This document shows positions 1 through 6,909 of a stretch of 64,000 bases of DNA, in pieces. Positions within the stretch are counted from its first letter, which is position 1, and each line of letters starts with the position of its first letter. Position numbers and translations under genes: made by a program. Source of the stretch: Desulfatitalea sp. BRH_c12 (GTDB taxonomy: Bacteria; Desulfobacterota; Desulfobacteria; Desulfobacterales; Desulfosarcinaceae). Where the stretch lies: assembly GCA_000961655.1 (NCBI GenBank), contig LADR01000065.1:124001-188000 (forward strand), in the 5' to 3' direction. The notes under the pieces were generated by a model that saw only the letters and a list, made by a program, of their open reading frames with translations, did not search any database and was not told the DNA's origin.

Positions 1-81
1 CTTTTTTTGCGTGTCATAATATTATTGCCGGTGCCAAGTCAATAAGGGTTGCTTAATAAGCAGTTTACAGGGAATGTCCGA

Positions 82-1455
82 TCAGAATAACGTCTCCAGC
101 GCCTCGCCCACACTCCCCACCCCGACGACCGAAATACCGGCCGGCACCTCGACGCGCTTGAGGCTGCTACGCGGAGCCAGGCAACGGTGAAAACCCATTT
201 TGGCGGCTTCGGTCAGCCGGGCTGTCAGATTGCCGATGGCGCGCACCTCGCCGGTCAAGCCGACCTCACCCAACACCAGCGTCTCGCCGGCCACCGGTTT
301 ATCGAGAAAGCTGGAGGCAATGGCTGCCAATACGGCCAAATCCACTGCCGGTTCATCGATTTTGACGCCACCGGCCACATTCATGAAAATGTCATGACCG
401 ATCATGTGCAAGCCCAGCTTTTTTTCCATTACCGCCACCAGCAAGGCCACCCGCTGAGGATCCAGACCCAAAATAGTGCGGCGCGCCGTGCCAAGATTCG
501 AACTGCTGGCCAGGGCCTGCAATTCCACCAGGATCGGCCGCGTACCCTCCATGGTGGCCGTCACCACCGATCCAGCCGCATTGTCCGGACGTTCCGACAA
601 AAAAACCGCCGACGGATTGGGCACCTCGATAAGACCGCCCGACTGCATTTCGAACACCCCGATCTCGTTGGTCGAGCCAAAACGGTTCTTGACCGCGCGC
701 AGGATACGGAAAACGTGATTGCGGTCGCCCTCGAAATAGAGAACCGTGTCCACCATGTGCTCGAGCAGCTTCGGCCCCGCTATAGCACCATCTTTGGTGA
801 CATGACCAACCAGCAGGGTAGGGATGCCCGACTTTTTGGCGTTGAGCATCAGGCGCATGGCCGAATCACGCACCTGGCTGACACTGCCCGGCGCCGACGT
901 CAGATCGCTGCTGTACATGGTCTGGATCGAGTCGATGACCAGCACGTCGGGCCGGTGCTCTGCAACCATCTGCAAAATAGCATCCAGATCGATCTCCGAG
1001 ACCACCAGCAAATGCGGCGCGCTGGCCGCCAGGCGCCGGCTGCGCAGGCGCAACTGCTGCACCGACTCTTCGCCCGACACATACAACACCTTGTGCGCAT
1101 TGGCCGCCATGCCATGCAGGGCCTGAAGCATCAAGGTAGACTTGCCGATGCCCGGGTCGCCGCCGATCAGCACCAACGACCCTTCGACCAGCCCGCCGCC
1201 CAGCACCCGGTCCAGTTCGGCGATGCGGGTCGAAAGCCGCTCCTTGTCCTCGACCGTCACCGCATCGATCGGCACCGGCGTGGCTTTGAGCGTGCCGGTG
1301 ATGCCGCGCAAGGGGCCAGTCGCCCCCGGCGCAGCAACCATCTCTTCGGCAAAGCTGTCCCATTGGCCGCACTCCGGGCATTTGCCCAGCCATTTGGGCG
1401 ACTGGAAGCCGCACGCCTGGCAGTTGAACAACGTTTTGGCAATTCGTTTGGCCAT
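82..1455 (-). CDS. radA: DNA repair protein RadA
   Basis: RadA/Sms, a RecA-related ATPase that processes recombination intermediates by promoting branch migration. I start at the internal ATG (MAKRIAKTLF), giving 457 residues, the usual RadA length; the frame stays open for 30 further residues upstream that look non-native. Visible in order: a C4 zinc finger (Cys12, 15, 26, 29), Walker A GGDPGIGKST at about 98-107, the RadA-specific KNRFG motif in the middle, and a Lon-protease-like C-terminal domain ending in GVGSVGEALETLF. It is divergent from the transglycosylase gene to its right and nothing is needed to explain the 81 bases to its left. Identification is secure; the exact start is the only uncertainty. 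Confidence 0.96.
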   Translation of the reverse strand: MAKRIAKTLFNCQACGFQSPKWLGKCPECGQWDSFAEEMVAAPGATGPLRGITGTLKATPVPIDAVTVEDKERLSTRIAELDRVLGGGLVEGSLVLIGGDPGIGKSTLMLQALHGMAANAHKVLYVSGEESVQQLRLRSRRLAASAPHLLVVSEIDLDAILQMVAEHRPDVLVIDSIQTMYSSDLTSAPGSVSQVRDSAMRLMLNAKKSGIPTLLVGHVTKDGAIAGPKLLEHMVDTVLYFEGDRNHVFRILRAVKNRFGSTNEIGVFEMQSGGLIEVPNPSAVFLSERPDNAAGSVVTATMEGTRPILVELQALASSSNLGTARRTILGLDPQRVALLVAVMEKKLGLHMIGHDIFMNVAGGVKIDEPAVDLAVLAAIASSFLDKPVAGETLVLGEVGLTGEVRAIGNLTARLTEAAKMGFHRCLAPRSSLKRVEVPAGISVVGVGSVGEALETLF

Positions 1456-1629
1456 TGAATACTTATCCCTGGTATGCGCGGCAGCCGCAGATACATCGCG
1501 GCCCACAACGGTTTTCGAGCGCAGATCCTTGACAGCCCGCACCATACCATGTCATGGTGACCCTATCAAGCCAGCCGAGCTGTTCAATACAATAATAACA
1601 ATGCCTTTGCAGGCATCCTGCGAGACGAC

Positions 1630-2511
1630 ATGATCAAAGTACCCTATGCAAACCCATGCCGGGCAATCCTGGCCCTCCTTCTGGTCGCGATTTTTTCCTC
1701 AGTCCAGCCAGCCCACGCGCAAGTAACCACCGAATCCTATTACGATGCCCTTCAGCAGCGTCTGATCGCCGACGGCTTCAATCCCAGCCGCGTCAAGCAG
1801 CTTTATGGCAGCGAATATGTTTTCTTCGAAGCCAAAGGCGTGACCGCCTATTTTCAGCACAACGAATCTAAACTCAATTACGACGCCTTTTCAAAAGACA
1901 ACTACATCCGTGATGCCAAGGACTACATGCGCCAGCACGCCGAAGCCCTGTCGCGCGCCGAAAAACAGTTCGGCGTCGACCGGCGCGTCATTACGGCCAT
2001 CATCCTGGTGGAGACCAAATTGGGCCGTTACCTGGGCAATCGTTCCATTCTCAATACGCTGTCCACCATGGCCTCGCTAACCGAAACCCAACCCCGCGAA
2101 TACATATGGGAGCAGCTGCCCGTCGACCGCCGCTTCAGCCGCCCCGACTACGACCGCAAAGCCGACCAGAAAGCCCTTTGGGCCTACAAGGAACTCAAGG
2201 CCTTCCTGACCTACACCGACCTGCATCAAATCGACGCTCCCACGGTGATTGGATCCTATGCCGGCGCCCTGGGCATTGCCCAGTTCATGCCCAGCAACAT
2301 CCTGGCCTACGGCCAAGACGGCGACGGCGATGGCCGTATCGATCTGTTTAAAGATGCCGACGCCATCTTCAGCATCGCCAGCTATCTGAAAAACTACGGC
2401 TGGAAACCCGGTATCAACCGCGAGCAGGCCTACAAAGCAGTTTACCATTACAACCACAGCTCATACTACGTGAACACCGTTCTCAAAATCGTCGACCTTC
2501 TGGAAGGATAA
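1630..2511 (+). CDS. MltB-type lytic murein transglycosylase
   Basis: Periplasmic lytic transglycosylase that cleaves the MurNAc-GlcNAc bond of peptidoglycan to leave 1,6-anhydroMurNAc ends. The 293-residue product begins with a Sec signal peptide (hydrophobic core ending in AHA, cleavage near residue 30). The SLT-like domain of the MltB family follows, with the catalytic glutamate at about 128 in ILVETKLGRYLG. The typical GALGIAQFMPSN and DGDGDGRIDL segments lie toward the C terminus. No lipobox is visible, so it is soluble or loosely bound rather than a lipoprotein. The stop is only five bases from the next ATG, so the two genes are probably cotranscribed. Confidence 0.9.
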   Translation: MIKVPYANPCRAILALLLVAIFSSVQPAHAQVTTESYYDALQQRLIADGFNPSRVKQLYGSEYVFFEAKGVTAYFQHNESKLNYDAFSKDNYIRDAKDYMRQHAEALSRAEKQFGVDRRVITAIILVETKLGRYLGNRSILNTLSTMASLTETQPREYIWEQLPVDRRFSRPDYDRKADQKALWAYKELKAFLTYTDLHQIDAPTVIGSYAGALGIAQFMPSNILAYGQDGDGDGRIDLFKDADAIFSIASYLKNYGWKPGINREQAYKAVYHYNHSSYYVNTVLKIVDLLEG

Positions 2512-2516
2512 TCACC

Positions 2517-2729
2517 ATGAACACCGCCGAATGGATCATGCTGGGCGGCATCATCTTTTTTCTGCTCACCTGCTGGGCCCTCATCGACATCGCCGGCAAG
2601 GATTTCGGCGGCATCGAAAAAAAAGCCGCCTGGGCTTTCGTCACCATGGTGCCCTTCGTCGGGCCGATTCTCTATCTTGTCAAAGGCATGCACCAAGGCA
2701 AAAAGAAACCCGGCGCCGCGGGCAGCTGA
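2517..2729 (+). CDS. small PLDc_N-like membrane protein
   Basis: A 70-residue protein with two hydrophobic segments (about residues 8-24 and 38-56) separated by a short polar stretch containing D-I-A-G-K-D-F-G-G. Composition and spacing match the PLDc_N (phospholipase D nuclease N-terminal-like) family, where the domain occurs alone as a small membrane protein of unknown role. The start ATG follows a GGA-rich ribosome site overlapping the end of the transglycosylase gene. No catalytic residues are present. Function is unknown; coupling with an envelope enzyme suggests a membrane location only. Confidence 0.75.
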   Translation: MNTAEWIMLGGIIFFLLTCWALIDIAGKDFGGIEKKAAWAFVTMVPFVGPILYLVKGMHQGKKKPGAAGS

Positions 2730-2795
2730 TGCCATTGATGGACGATTCGTGCAATCGTCACGACAGGAAACCGGGAAGGAAAACGGCAATTGGTA

Positions 2796-2824
2796 TTGAC
2801 AAACCCACCGCTTTTTTATATCTC
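2796..2824 (+). promoter_or_regulatory. sigma70-type promoter of tRNA-Glu
   Basis: TTGACA at 2796-2801 is a perfect -35. The -10 is TATATC at 2817 (15-bp spacer) or TATCTC at 2819 (17-bp spacer). The tRNA begins about 20 bases downstream, a normal leader length. Confidence 0.6.
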
Positions 2825-2843
2825 ACGCGCTACCAACTGATAT

Positions 2844-2919
2844 GGTCCCATCGTCTAGCGGTTCAGGACACCGGCCTCTCACGCCGGTAACAGGGGTTCA
2901 AATCCCCTTGGGATCACCA
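2844..2919 (+). tRNA. tRNA-Glu (anticodon CTC)
   Basis: Full cloverleaf. The acceptor stem GGTCCCA (2844-2850) pairs with TGGGATC (2909-2915) with one G-T wobble, followed by discriminator A and an encoded CCA at 2917-2919. The anticodon stem CCGGC/GCCGG encloses the loop CTCTCAC, so the anticodon is CTC and reads GAG. The T stem AGGGG/CCCCT has loop TTCAAAT. AT-rich foreign DNA begins directly downstream, as is usual for tRNA genes used as integration sites, but I found no second copy of the 3' end that would mark an att repeat. Confidence 0.95.
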
Positions 2920-2932
2920 CTAAAAATCCAGT

Positions 2933-2964
2933 GACTTACATTTTTAATGTGAGTCCTTTTTTTT
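2933..2964 (+). terminator. Rho-independent terminator after tRNA-Glu
   Basis: A nine-base-pair stem, GACTTACAT (2933-2941) against ATGTGAGTC (2947-2955) with one G-T pair, has a five-base loop and is followed by C and eight T. It lies 14 bases past the tRNA CCA end. Confidence 0.85.
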
Positions 2965-3142
2965 CCAAACATTATGATACCCAACACTATACCCAACATA
3001 TGGAACCAATTTTACATTTAAGCCGCAGGCTTTTGATTTTATTTAGTACCATTTCCCGAATTATATTTAGATGAGAGCAGATGTTCTGAGGATTAGCTGA
3101 ATCAGGTGTACCATTGTTAAGCTAAGATCAAGAAGCGGGGTA
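2965..3142. other. intergenic, AT-rich
   Basis: Base composition drops sharply compared with the core genes to the left, marking the start of the foreign block. No gene, repeat or promoter is recognised here. Confidence 0.4.
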
Positions 3143-3514
3143 TCATTCCAAGTATATAAATGATTGAGGGGGAGAAACACCAAAGCAGTCCTCAATAATC
3201 AGCGGCCTACTATAAATCCTATAGTTTTTGATTTTTATCGCATATCCCTTATTTGCATTAGAAAAATAATCAAAAAAATGTTTCTCGTCGATGCCGGCAT
3301 GATTTCGGGTTTTATTCCATAAGCTTAATGGATCATCTGAGAGAATGGTATCAATTTCAAATTCGCCTATCAATCGTTTTACTGGTGACGATGCATAAAC
3401 AAGGACCTTTTCAATACCAGGTCTTTTGAAAATGATACGACGGAATTCAAATTTTTTTGATCCATCAAAAATTTTAAGAGCAAATTTTGGTTTAATCGAT
3501 AATAATACTTTCAT
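3143..3514 (-). CDS. ASCH (PUA-like) domain protein
   Basis: A 123-residue protein whose N terminus (VLLSIKPKFALKIFDG, then KKFEFRR) is the standard beginning of ASCH domains. These are PUA-related folds predicted to bind RNA or modified nucleotides, and one member (YqfB) is an amidohydrolase. It overlaps the end of the upstream PIN-GNAT gene by 23 bases, so the two are translationally coupled. Codon use is AT-rich, as in the rest of this operon. The partner genes suggest RNA or toxin biology; no substrate can be assigned. Confidence 0.75.
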   Translation of the reverse strand: MKVLLSIKPKFALKIFDGSKKFEFRRIIFKRPGIEKVLVYASSPVKRLIGEFEIDTILSDDPLSLWNKTRNHAGIDEKHFFDYFSNANKGYAIKIKNYRIYSRPLIIEDCFGVSPPQSFIYLE

Positions 3515-4802
3515 TCGCCTTTGACTCCCGCAAAATATCTTTAAAATTTTGAACAGTGATACGCTCGAAACCTCTTGGCGCTGAATTTACATCAGTGATA
3601 ACGCCCATATCAATAAGCTTTTTCATATTGATTCGCTTAGGAAATGAATAGGCGTATAAAAAGTTAACAATGAATGGTCTGTTATTTCTACGAAAATTCC
3701 AGTGTGAAGAAAGTTCCTCATCAGAAAAAACACTCCTTTTTCTGCATAGATTTACGAAATGACCCAAAGACCTAATGCCGTCGATCACATTTTCAACGAT
3801 GCCAATAGTGGTGAGTACCCCTTTATAAAAGCCTCCCGTCCGATAAAAAAGTATCACATCACCAGAATATAAGTTCCTTTCAATTGATCTTGAAATATAA
3901 ACTTTACTGATTGCATTTCTATGCGGTTGATTCTCCTTAAAATGCATCGGGGATTCATTATTCAATATCGAATCAGGGAAAAGCTCTGTATGATACTGTG
4001 GGTAAATTGGAACAATATAAATTTTACCGGATTTTGAAAAAAAAGGATAGGTGAGCCGAGGCGAGCTAAGTTTAGCTTGTCTTTGAAGTTGTTTTATATA
4101 AACAGATTCTATACCGTATTTGCTAGATTTATATCCGTGAAATGAAAAGCCGAAATCTTCAAGCAGATTAACCAATCTTTCTTGCTCTAAGGAATTTTTA
4201 AATATTGTCGTATATATTTCTTTAACAGCAAAAAGCAGAGCATGATCGAAAACGATCTTTAGGAACCTTTCGCCAAGGCGGAATCCGTTTAAAACAACTT
4301 TCAATGTGCCTATTTTTAGCCTTTTATTAGGTGGAAATGACGGCTCAATATTAAAGTAATTTTCTTTCGTATCTTCAATCTTCAAATAAAGAAATGCCAT
4401 GAAACCCTGATCAGTGCGGCAAATATATGCAGTCTCATCAGCCTTTTTGTTAAACCATGTTTTAAAATCTGAATATGACGCCTTAAGAGAGTCAAAGAAA
4501 GGATCATCAACATTAATATTTCCAAAATATTCTTTATAAACTGATAACGTCTTATAGCTTAAGAATTCTGGATTTTCCGCAGTTACTTTTTCCAGAAAAG
4601 AATCGATTGTAAAAACTTTTTCGGAAACTCCAAGCGAATTGGCCTTCTGATATAACTTTTTATCTTCTGTAATAATCAGATCAACCCTGCCACAAAAAAG
4701 CTCGTTTAGTATTATAGAATCATTGATATCATTTTGGCATGTATCAACTTTATCTGAAAGTTTTTTTACCTGATCAGACATGGGTGCAGTGGTTTTTAGC
4801 AC
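3492..4802 (-). CDS. PIN(C-half)-GNAT-EVE-like protein, downstream part of a split gene
   Basis: The 436-codon frame carries the second half of a PIN nuclease domain (DSIILNELFCGRVDLIITEDKKL, ending in the acidic ITED site). A GNAT acetyltransferase-like domain follows (about residues 140-235), then a PUA/EVE-like region (DVILFYRTGGFYKGVLTTIG). The first half of the PIN domain lies in the adjacent gene at 4814-5002. Reading the 7-A run at 4838-4844 in the -1 frame joins the two into one continuous protein of about 500 residues (TIVTKLENYNVLKTTAPM at the join). The annotated ATG is therefore probably internal. Either the split is a one-base deletion or the A AAA AAA heptamer is a real slippage site. 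Confidence 0.7.
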   Translation of the reverse strand: MLKTTAPMSDQVKKLSDKVDTCQNDINDSIILNELFCGRVDLIITEDKKLYQKANSLGVSEKVFTIDSFLEKVTAENPEFLSYKTLSVYKEYFGNINVDDPFFDSLKASYSDFKTWFNKKADETAYICRTDQGFMAFLYLKIEDTKENYFNIEPSFPPNKRLKIGTLKVVLNGFRLGERFLKIVFDHALLFAVKEIYTTIFKNSLEQERLVNLLEDFGFSFHGYKSSKYGIESVYIKQLQRQAKLSSPRLTYPFFSKSGKIYIVPIYPQYHTELFPDSILNNESPMHFKENQPHRNAISKVYISRSIERNLYSGDVILFYRTGGFYKGVLTTIGIVENVIDGIRSLGHFVNLCRKRSVFSDEELSSHWNFRRNNRPFIVNFLYAYSFPKRINMKKLIDMGVITDVNSAPRGFERITVQNFKDILRESKANESIIID

Positions 4803-4813
4803 ATTGTAGTTTT

Positions 4814-5002
4814 CTAATTTAGTAACAATTGTTTTTTTGCTTTGGAATTATTGTACTTTTCAAGTTCACTTATACTTATAGGATGTACACACTTTACGTA
4901 ATGGAGGTTATCTATCCACCTAAATAGAATTCCTATCTCATCACGAATTACTGAAGAAGCTTCTCTGTGTATAATAATGTTTGTATCAAGTAATATTTTC
5001 AT
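4814..5002 (-). CDS. PIN-domain N-terminal half (frameshifted from 3492-4802)
   Basis: The 62-codon frame begins MKILLDTNIIIHRE, the canonical PIN start with the first metal-binding aspartate at residue 6, and contains a second acidic position in ISELEKYNN. It ends four codons after a run of seven A (coding strand), where a -1 shift continues straight into the downstream PIN half. The ATG overlaps the stop of the membrane-protein gene (ATGA, 4999-5002), so translation is coupled. Alone it would be an inactive fragment, because the distal acidic residues are encoded downstream. Confidence 0.65.
   Translation of the reverse strand: MKILLDTNIIIHREASSVIRDEIGILFRWIDNLHYVKCVHPISISELEKYNNSKAKKQLLLN
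4838..4844 (-). promoter_or_regulatory. A-run slippery site or frameshift point in PIN-GNAT gene
   Basis: On the coding strand the run reads GC followed by seven A and then C, so the zero frame has GCA AAA AAA CAA. A -1 slip on A AAA AAA restores the PIN-GNAT reading frame. No obvious stimulatory Shine-Dalgarno or stem-loop was established, so a simple indel is equally possible. Confidence 0.5.
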
Positions 5003-5556
5003 TCTTTAGTCTGCCCACTCTTAATTCCAAATAGCTTTTCAGGAAATTTTTGATTCTCCAAATACGCATAGAGAAAGGACGAAGAAATATTTATTAAAAG
5101 GGCAACTGTTGATATTAAAATAATATACCACATTATCGTAAGGAAATTTGCGCTACCGTACCGCAGTTTTACAAATGTATCCCACCCTTCGTTCGATGAG
5201 GGGGAACATGACCAATGGTTTGCACAATATTTTTTTCTGGTACCAGAAATGCCCTGCAAATATTTACCCCAAACATCGTTTTCAAGCAATCGAACTTTTT
5301 TGGGCTTTGTTGTTATGTAATCAAAGTCCTCGTCCTCATCATAGATCAGGAAGAAATGTAACTTTCGCAACCTGAGAAAGTTTACTTGATTTTCATCTAA
5401 AAGGGATACATCGAGGCTTCGCCGGCTGTTCAACCTGAAATCGACCGCTTCTACGCTGCTTCTAACGCTCTGATAAAATGATCCGCTTGGTGTGAATCTC
5501 TCCGAAAAAATAGACCTGGTGGTTGGCGGTGGACCCCATCGTGTGGACAACGGCAC
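4999..5556 (-). CDS. membrane protein of PIN/ASCH operon, N terminus uncertain
   Basis: The open frame gives 185 residues. The distal part is AT-rich and convincing: charged cytosolic sequence, then one strong membrane segment (FLTIMWYIILISTVALLIN, about 137-155), then a short charged tail. The first 30 or so codons run into the left end of the IS3 element, so the true N terminus has either been replaced by the insertion or lies further inside. The stop overlaps the PIN start by four bases. I do not recognise the family. As the first gene of the operon it may anchor or regulate the PIN-GNAT product. Confidence 0.5.
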   Translation of the reverse strand: MPLSTRWGPPPTTRSIFSERFTPSGSFYQSVRSSVEAVDFRLNSRRSLDVSLLDENQVNFLRLRKLHFFLIYDEDEDFDYITTKPKKVRLLENDVWGKYLQGISGTRKKYCANHWSCSPSSNEGWDTFVKLRYGSANFLTIMWYIILISTVALLINISSSFLYAYLENQKFPEKLFGIKSGQTKE

Positions 5557-5697
5557 CCATCAGGTAAGCTCTAAATCGTCCTGGTTGTGGGGTAACGTTT
5601 CCCCTTGGTAGATGCTGAGGGCGTGTTCCGGGGGGTCCATCAAAATCCCCCCGGCGCGCACACCGATCCAGCATTGAAATGCTTTTAACTTCTAATT

Positions 5698-6537
5698 TCA
5701 AGCAGCCTTGGCAAGAATAGGATAGAAGCCGAAATAAACCTCATCCGGTGTCCTGTTGTCAAGGCCTTGGTGAAAACGATCTCTGTTGTAGAACGAAAAC
5801 CACTGTCTTAAGCCTGTGCGCAGCTGCTGGCCAGTATCAAATGCATGCAGATAAATGTACTGATGCTTGAGCGTCCACCACAGTCGTTCGATGAAAATAT
5901 TGTCCTGCGCTCGACCCCGGCCGTCCATGCTGATTTTGATATTGCTTTCTTGCAATGTAGCAATAAACTCTTTGCTGGTAAATTGGGCACCCTGATCGGT
6001 GTTAAAAATTTCGGGTGCTCCATAGTGGTCGATAGCTTCTTTGAGGGCCTCAACACAAAAGTCGGCATCAAGGGTGTTCGATACCCTCCAGGACAACACC
6101 TTGCGACTGTACCAGTCCATTATGGCCACAAGATACATATGGCCCCGCTCCATCGGAATGTAGGTGATATCGGTTGCCCACACCTGGCCGGGGCGATCTA
6201 TGGTCATACCCCGCAGCAGATAAGGATAGATCGTATGCGCCGGATGCGGCCGACTGGTTTTTGGTTTGGGGTAGATCGCCTCCAGTCCCATTAGTCGCAT
6301 CAGGCGCTGAACACGCTTGCGGTTGATTTTATAGCCCAATCGAAACAGGTAGGTGCGCATTGACCGGCTTCCCCAACAGGGCATTTTAAGATATTGCTCG
6401 TCAATCCGGCGTATTATCTTAAGGTCTTGTGCGTTGATCGGGCGGGGCCGGTAGTATATCGACGAGCGGCTGATATTAAGCAATTGGCATTGACGCGACA
6501 GGCTCGGCTTGCTGCCGCAACGCTCGATCATCTGCAT
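5698..6537 (-). CDS. IS3-family transposase OrfB (DDE integrase)
   Basis: Catalytic subunit of the IS3 transposase. An HTH_21-type N-terminal domain is followed by an rve integrase core with the DDE triad at D122 (WATDITY), D181 (NTDQG) and E217 (DNIFIERLWW), the D-to-E spacing being about 35. The frame is intact over 279 residues, so the element may still be active. It starts 14 bases after the OrfA stop with a purine-rich ribosome site. In most IS3 elements OrfA and OrfB are joined by -1 frameshifting; here separate initiation looks possible. Confidence 0.93.
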   Translation of the reverse strand: MQMIERCGSKPSLSRQCQLLNISRSSIYYRPRPINAQDLKIIRRIDEQYLKMPCWGSRSMRTYLFRLGYKINRKRVQRLMRLMGLEAIYPKPKTSRPHPAHTIYPYLLRGMTIDRPGQVWATDITYIPMERGHMYLVAIMDWYSRKVLSWRVSNTLDADFCVEALKEAIDHYGAPEIFNTDQGAQFTSKEFIATLQESNIKISMDGRGRAQDNIFIERLWWTLKHQYIYLHAFDTGQQLRTGLRQWFSFYNRDRFHQGLDNRTPDEVYFGFYPILAKAA

Positions 6538-6551
6538 TTTCTCTTTGCGAT

Positions 6552-6833
6552 TTAGTAGCCGAGCTTGCGTGCCAAAAAATCGTTTTCCACTTTAAGTTGG
6601 CCTATTTGCCGGTGCAGTTCATCGATCTTGGGATCTATTTTTTTCTTAGATTTTTGCTGTTTGTCGAAAATTTCCGATGCACCTTCGAGCAAGGATCGTT
6701 TCCATGCCGAGATCATGGTGGGATGGACCCCGCAACGTTGGGCCAGTTCGGCGGTGGTCTCCTCATTTTTAATGGCAGCTAATGCCACTTTGGCCTTGAA
6801 TTCGGCACCGTGTTTTTTGCGTTTGTCACTCAT
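6552..6833 (-). CDS. IS3-family transposase OrfA
   Basis: A 93-residue DNA-binding subunit. It has an HTH_Tnp_1 domain (HGAEFKAKVALAAIKNE, then TAELAQRCGVHPTMISAWK) and a C-terminal leucine-zipper segment (IDELHRQIGQLKVENDFLARKLG) used for multimerisation. I start at the second ATG (MSDKRKK) because AAAGGAG lies at ideal distance upstream; five extra residues are possible. It recognises the inverted ends and delivers OrfB. Confidence 0.92.
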   Translation of the reverse strand: MSDKRKKHGAEFKAKVALAAIKNEETTAELAQRCGVHPTMISAWKRSLLEGASEIFDKQQKSKKKIDPKIDELHRQIGQLKVENDFLARKLGY

Positions 6834-6909
6834 GTCGGCTCCTTTCAAATTGGGCCGATTTAGAGCTTAACACATTGTCCGAATTTTTGGGACCACCGCC
6901 CACTATAAA

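Larger units (their letters stand above)
5523..6902 (-). mobile_element. IS3-family insertion sequence
   Basis: Complete two-gene element. Imperfect inverted ends: GGCGGTGG with ACCCC at 5525 on the left, matched by GGCGGTGGTCCC read from 6900 on the right. A further shared block TAAGCTCTAAATCG lies inside each end (about 5564-5577 and 6857-6870). Flanks do not show an obvious 3-bp target duplication, so the insertion may have been followed by a deletion or recombination. Limits are accurate to a few bases. Confidence 0.85.

Noticed and set aside
187-1458. A 423-codon plus-strand frame opposite radA
   Set aside because: His/Arg/Gln-rich shadow composition, while the minus strand encodes all RadA motifs.
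2844-5556. A complete genomic island with att repeats from the tRNA-Glu 3' end
   Set aside because: No second copy of the tRNA 3' end was found in the window, and no integrase lies next to the tRNA.
5848-6294. Plus-strand frame opposite the IS3 OrfB
   Set aside because: Shadow of the transposase, which has an intact DDE triad on the minus strand.
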